Shown here: one piece after another, positions 61,101 to 64,000 of the stretch
Numbering within the stretch: the first letter of the stretch is position 1
Layout: each line of letters begins with the position of its first letter
Origin: Theristus sp. LFF4_11
Lineage: Eukaryota > Nematoda > Chromadorea > Monhysterida > Xyalidae
Assembly: GCA_030248135.1 (NCBI GenBank)
Contig: JASANC010004304.1
Span: forward strand, 62,001 to 126,000
Length of the DNA: 64,000 nucleotides
Direction: 5' to 3'
Position numbers and translations under genes: made by a program
Notes under the pieces: generated by a model
Database searches by the model: none
Told to the model about the DNA's origin: nothing
What the model saw: only the letters and a program-made list of their open reading frames with translations

Positions 61101-63941
61101 CAGGTCGTGTGCTGCAAGGCGAGAAGCATTCGCTGACACTGCAAAGGGTTGATAAAGAGGATGAAGGCACGTACTACTGCCACCTGAAACTGTTCAACCG
61201 AGCGACACAGCACCCGTCTGGCAAACACATCAACCTTCGTGTACACAGTAAGTGAAAGGCATTGAGCTTGCGCATAACACGAAGAAAGATTGTTGGATAA
61301 AATGCTACTTTTGTTGTTTGAAACGTGCAGCGGTACCAATTCTGATCGAAACTCCAAATTCAACGGTGTACACAACAATCGGCGAATCGGTGGCGTTGAC
61401 GTGCAAGGCGAAAGGCACGCCGCAGCCGACGATAAAATGGCACAAGGTTGGCACCAAAGCTCGAGCAACCAGTGTGTTCAGGCAGTGACAGCTGAACAAA
61501 CTGTTGAAATTTTTTCTCAAGGGGCAAGAGAAAATGCGAGTGATCGTTTATAATGTTTCAACATTGTTTCTCAATGGCAGGACGACGCAGATCTGCCAAC
61601 GTGGCAGCAGGGCGCCACGCGCACGACACGCGTGTCAGCTGACGGCAGCACGCTGACGGTGGTGGCGCGGTCGCACGCAGACGCCAGCAAATACACGTGC
61701 ATCGCTGAGAATGTGCTCGGCGTTGACAAGCACGCGACGAACCTTCGATTTGCAAGTTGGTCGCAACAAGCTTCAAAGTCACAAAGCCACGAACCGAACG
61801 CTCTGCGTTGAAGATCGCTTGCTTTTCGACTGCGGTCAGCAAAGGGTGCACGTCTTGTGACAGAGTCGGCCGCGTTCGACCGCGCGCTGGCCAACCAGAC
61901 GGCGCAGGAGGGCAACATCTTCAACTGGCAGTGTCGCGCGCACGGTGACCCGCCCGGCATCCGGTATCGCTGGTACAAGGGCGAGGCCGAGGTGCGATTC
62001 GCTGGCGAACTCGGACTACGCGCGCGCACGCAGGTTGCACGCACCGAAATTCGCATGTTTTTTTCTCAAAACTTGCGTATAATGTCATTTTTTCATTGTT
62101 CTGAGACATGCATGCACAGACAAGAAATCCGTTTTATGCTTGACGCAGCAATTTAAAACCGCTGAAGTAATTTCTAGGCCCCTCAGATAGGACTGGTATA
62201 CTGACGCAAATTTGGCTTTCTGCGTCTAGAGAGACACAATCACGTTGCAGAACCATGAAATCAAAATGCACACAGATTGTGTGGTTGGAGAACTGATCTT
62301 GAAAAGCTTTTTTTGCGGCCCATTGCAGGATGGCGATTTGACGATCAAACCGGTGAAACGTGTCGACACCGGATGGTACACGTGCGTCGCGAGCAACGGA
62401 CATGGCAGACCAGCAAACGCAACTGCCTATCTTGACATTCAATGTTCGTGTTATTGCGACATTTCACGGTGTTACTGTTGGCCACCTACACCTTCCTTAT
62501 TTGAATTTCTTCTCACACCAATAGTCGAACTCTAAATTAAAGCCAGTGAGCTGATTGGTTGGTGTAATCACGTGATGTAAGCAATCTGTGCAGGACAAAC
62601 TCCGCCTCCACAGCATTACGTGCACCAGTCAGCTGGTTGCCTGTAATTTAGAGTTCGACTGTAGTTGCATCTTTTCAAAAACATATGATTTTACGTTATT
62701 AAAAAATAGAAAAGGTGGCCACCAATGTATGTATGACCTATTTTTTTTAAACGTGCCCCACTGAAATGACGTCATGCGCCGCAAAAAATGTGCTTGTCGT
62801 TCACAGCAATCCAGACTTTCCGTTTAGCCGATTTCTACCCGTAAGCAAATGGGTGAATGTCGATTCAGTCACACCAAACTGAAAATTTAGTGCCTGTATT
62901 TTGACAAACGGGCGTTTTTAAAGCAAATGACGTCATTTTAGTCCGGACACGTTTGAATAAATTCACAATTCACATCTTCCCTATTTGTATTTTCTCACCA
63001 CTCACTTCGAAAGTGTTGCGCTTTGTGCTCTGCAGACCCAGCCGAAATCTCGCCGCTGACGCAACCTATCCAATACGCGCCGCTGGGGCGGCTGGGTCGC
63101 GTTCTCTGTTTGGTAGACGCAAACCCACCGGTGCACAGCGTCGTCTGGACGAAGGACACGCAACGACTGCCGCTCGACGAGCCAAACAGTCGATTCTCGA
63201 AAGCGAACAACGGAACGGCGTTGTTGATACGCGATGTTAGTCTTTGTAGACTGATACACTCTGTTTGTTTTTGTTTGTTTTGAGAAAGCATTATCAGAAA
63301 AATTGTGAAATATTGGCTAATTGTATGATTGATTTTTTTATTGAAACAGGTCGTCGAAACGGACGAGGGCGTGTACAAGTGTCAGGCGTACAATCAGACC
63401 GTCGGCGGGAAACAGGGCAACAGCCAGATTGAGATCTACGTCACTGTTGCTGGTAGGAGCACCGTGACATTGACGTGATACGCTGCTGGAAAAGTCAGTC
63501 CGTATTGTCAGTTCACGGTTTCATCACCCAATTTCAGTGCCACCAGTGATGACGCAAACACCGCCAGCAATTGTCCGCGAGAGAATCGGCGGCGCAGTTC
63601 ACCTCAAGTGCGCCGGTCGCGGTGACCCGACGCCCGCTGTGTTCTGGCGAAAGGTGTCGCAATTTTATTTCTGAAAAATGGATTTATCTTTGTTTCTATG
63701 TTCTCAAAAAACACTTTGTTCGAAATTAATATTCAACCTACCAGTTTTCCGTTTCAGTTACGGCCAACCAAACGGCGATTTCCGTCTGGAACAACGGAAG
63801 CACTGAACGATGAAACTGACGAGGTGAAAACTGCGGAGCTGAAAATTGAGTCGGCCAAGCCGACCGACTACGGACACTATCAGTGTGTGGTGAAGAACAA
63901 AGTCACGGAATTGACTGCGGACACAACGATACTGATCACTG
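52179..63941 (+). CDS. Turtle/IGSF9-like Ig-superfamily adhesion receptor (partial)
   Basis: Exons: (52179)-52365, 61104-61247, 61331-61446, 61581-61755, 61840-62033, 62329-62443, 63036-63235, 63350-63452, 63538-63653, 63758-63941, then beyond the window. The phases agree throughout. Five Ig domains are each split over two exons. Domain 1 is V-like (LPCDAEP, VEWLK-type EWLKGD, then DEGTYYC). Domains 2-5 carry LTCKAKGTPQPTIKW/KYTC, WQCRAHGDPP/GWYTC, VLCLVDANPP/GVYKC and LKCAGRGDPTP/HYQC. The order and linkers (IETPNSTVYT, YPAEISP, ANPPVHSVVW) resemble turtle/IGSF9, which continue with FN3 repeats and a membrane helix. The 5' end is unresolved: 52179 is the first in-frame Met and no signal peptide is seen, so an upstream exon is likely. 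Role by family: neuronal adhesion. Confidence 0.72.
52366..61103 (+). other. 8.7-kb intron of the adhesion gene containing an antisense gene
   Basis: The donor AATG|GTCAGT and acceptor TTTTCAG|GTCG join the two halves of the first Ig domain in matching phase. The intron contains the complete igdb-type gene on the opposite strand (55094-57110). The remaining sequence is AT-rich. It includes a mariner-like end at about 57620, a CA microsatellite and a TATA-like motif at 58784. No further exon was recognised. Confidence 0.7.
55094..57110 (-). CDS. igdb: igdb-type secreted/matrix protein: DB-FN3-Ig-DB-FN3
   Basis: Two minus-strand exons, 57110-55839 and 55765-55094, join in phase 0 and give up to 647 aa. 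A downstream Met (57029) gives a cleaner signal peptide (FSLVLLLPSVGFVTA). Order: DB module 1 (about 72-185; CC, GC, CC spacing typical of the DB fold), FN3 (about 192-285; EPRNVRV to TNYSLRVVALA), Ig (about 288-410; LVCRVEV, LWEKK, DFGNYQC), DB module 2 spanning the intron (NCCVKAG through CILES, about 420-525), FN3 (about 530-615; YHVYYRAKG), then a short basic tail without a membrane helix. DB modules are cysteine-rich and mainly nematode. Ig/FN3/DB combinations define the igdb family. The function is not established; an extracellular adhesion or matrix role is inferred. The gene is antisense inside another gene's intron. Confidence 0.85.
62523..62661. mobile_element. TA-type MITE in an adhesion-gene intron
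   Basis: GTCGAACTCTAAATTA on the left and TAATTTAGAGTTCGACTG on the right are inverted ends. The inner arms contain GAGCTGATTGGTTGG and CAGTCAGCTGGTTGC. TA follows the right end. The copy is 139 bp and lies in the 62444-63035 intron. Confidence 0.75.
62739..62961. mobile_element. Uninterrupted copy of the ATGACGTCAT MITE
   Basis: AAACGTGCCCCACTGAAATG on the left and the inverse of AGTCCGGACACGTTTG on the right frame about 220 bp. It corresponds to the two outer pieces at 27155-27320 and 28440-28502 and shows the empty target TGCCTGTATTTTGAC where the other copy carries a mariner-like element. Confidence 0.75.
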
Positions 63942-64000
63942 GTCAGTTATGGCCCATTTCTCTACTGTTCGGCATTATATGGGAACAATAATGTGAGAAA

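Overview
The window looks like nuclear DNA of a nematode. The genes are split by many short GT-AG introns ending in TTTCAG-like acceptors. One gene (55094-57110) has the Ig + FN3 + DB-module layout of the nematode igdb family. Degenerate TTAGGC-like tracts, resembling the nematode telomere unit, lie inside repeats. Coding exons are GC-rich with C/G-ending codons; introns and spacers are AT-rich. The lineage below nematode cannot be named from the sequence. The genus-level host and all database matches are unverified; family calls rest on motifs and on exon-by-exon phase checks.

Layout. 1-224: 3' end of an unrecognised + strand gene. 578-7553 (+): PDXDC1-like PLP-decarboxylase-domain protein, 19 exons. 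8784-10706 (-): heparan sulfate 3-O-sulfotransferase, 4 coding exons. 11426-13467 (-): ribosomal protein L18. 13.6-21.1 kb: a nest of non-autonomous DNA transposons (foldback elements, a Mutator-like palindrome, four hAT-type elements), several bounded by exact target-site duplications. 21196-24966 (+): aspartyl aminopeptidase, 11 exons. 25722-30523 (+): seven-helix membrane protein of the GPR180/TMEM145 family, 7 exons. 30.5-35.2 kb: no gene recognised. 35191-39162 (-): glycogen synthase kinase 3, 8 coding exons. 39.2-52.1 kb: about 13 kb with no recognisable coding exon. 52179 to beyond 63941 (+): turtle/IGSF9-like cell-adhesion receptor with five Ig domains, each encoded by two exons. Its 8.7-kb intron holds the antisense igdb gene at 55094-57110.

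The genes are not an operon or pathway cluster. They are a mixture of housekeeping (RPL18, aminopeptidase, GSK3), trafficking or membrane, and extracellular-matrix or adhesion genes. The strongest unusual signals are the nested antisense pair of Ig-superfamily genes, the stratified transposon nest, and two different foldback elements whose terminal inverted repeats are arrays of about 15-bp palindromic units. Several small MITE families recur in introns of these genes. I saw no convincing undescribed enzymatic or defence system.
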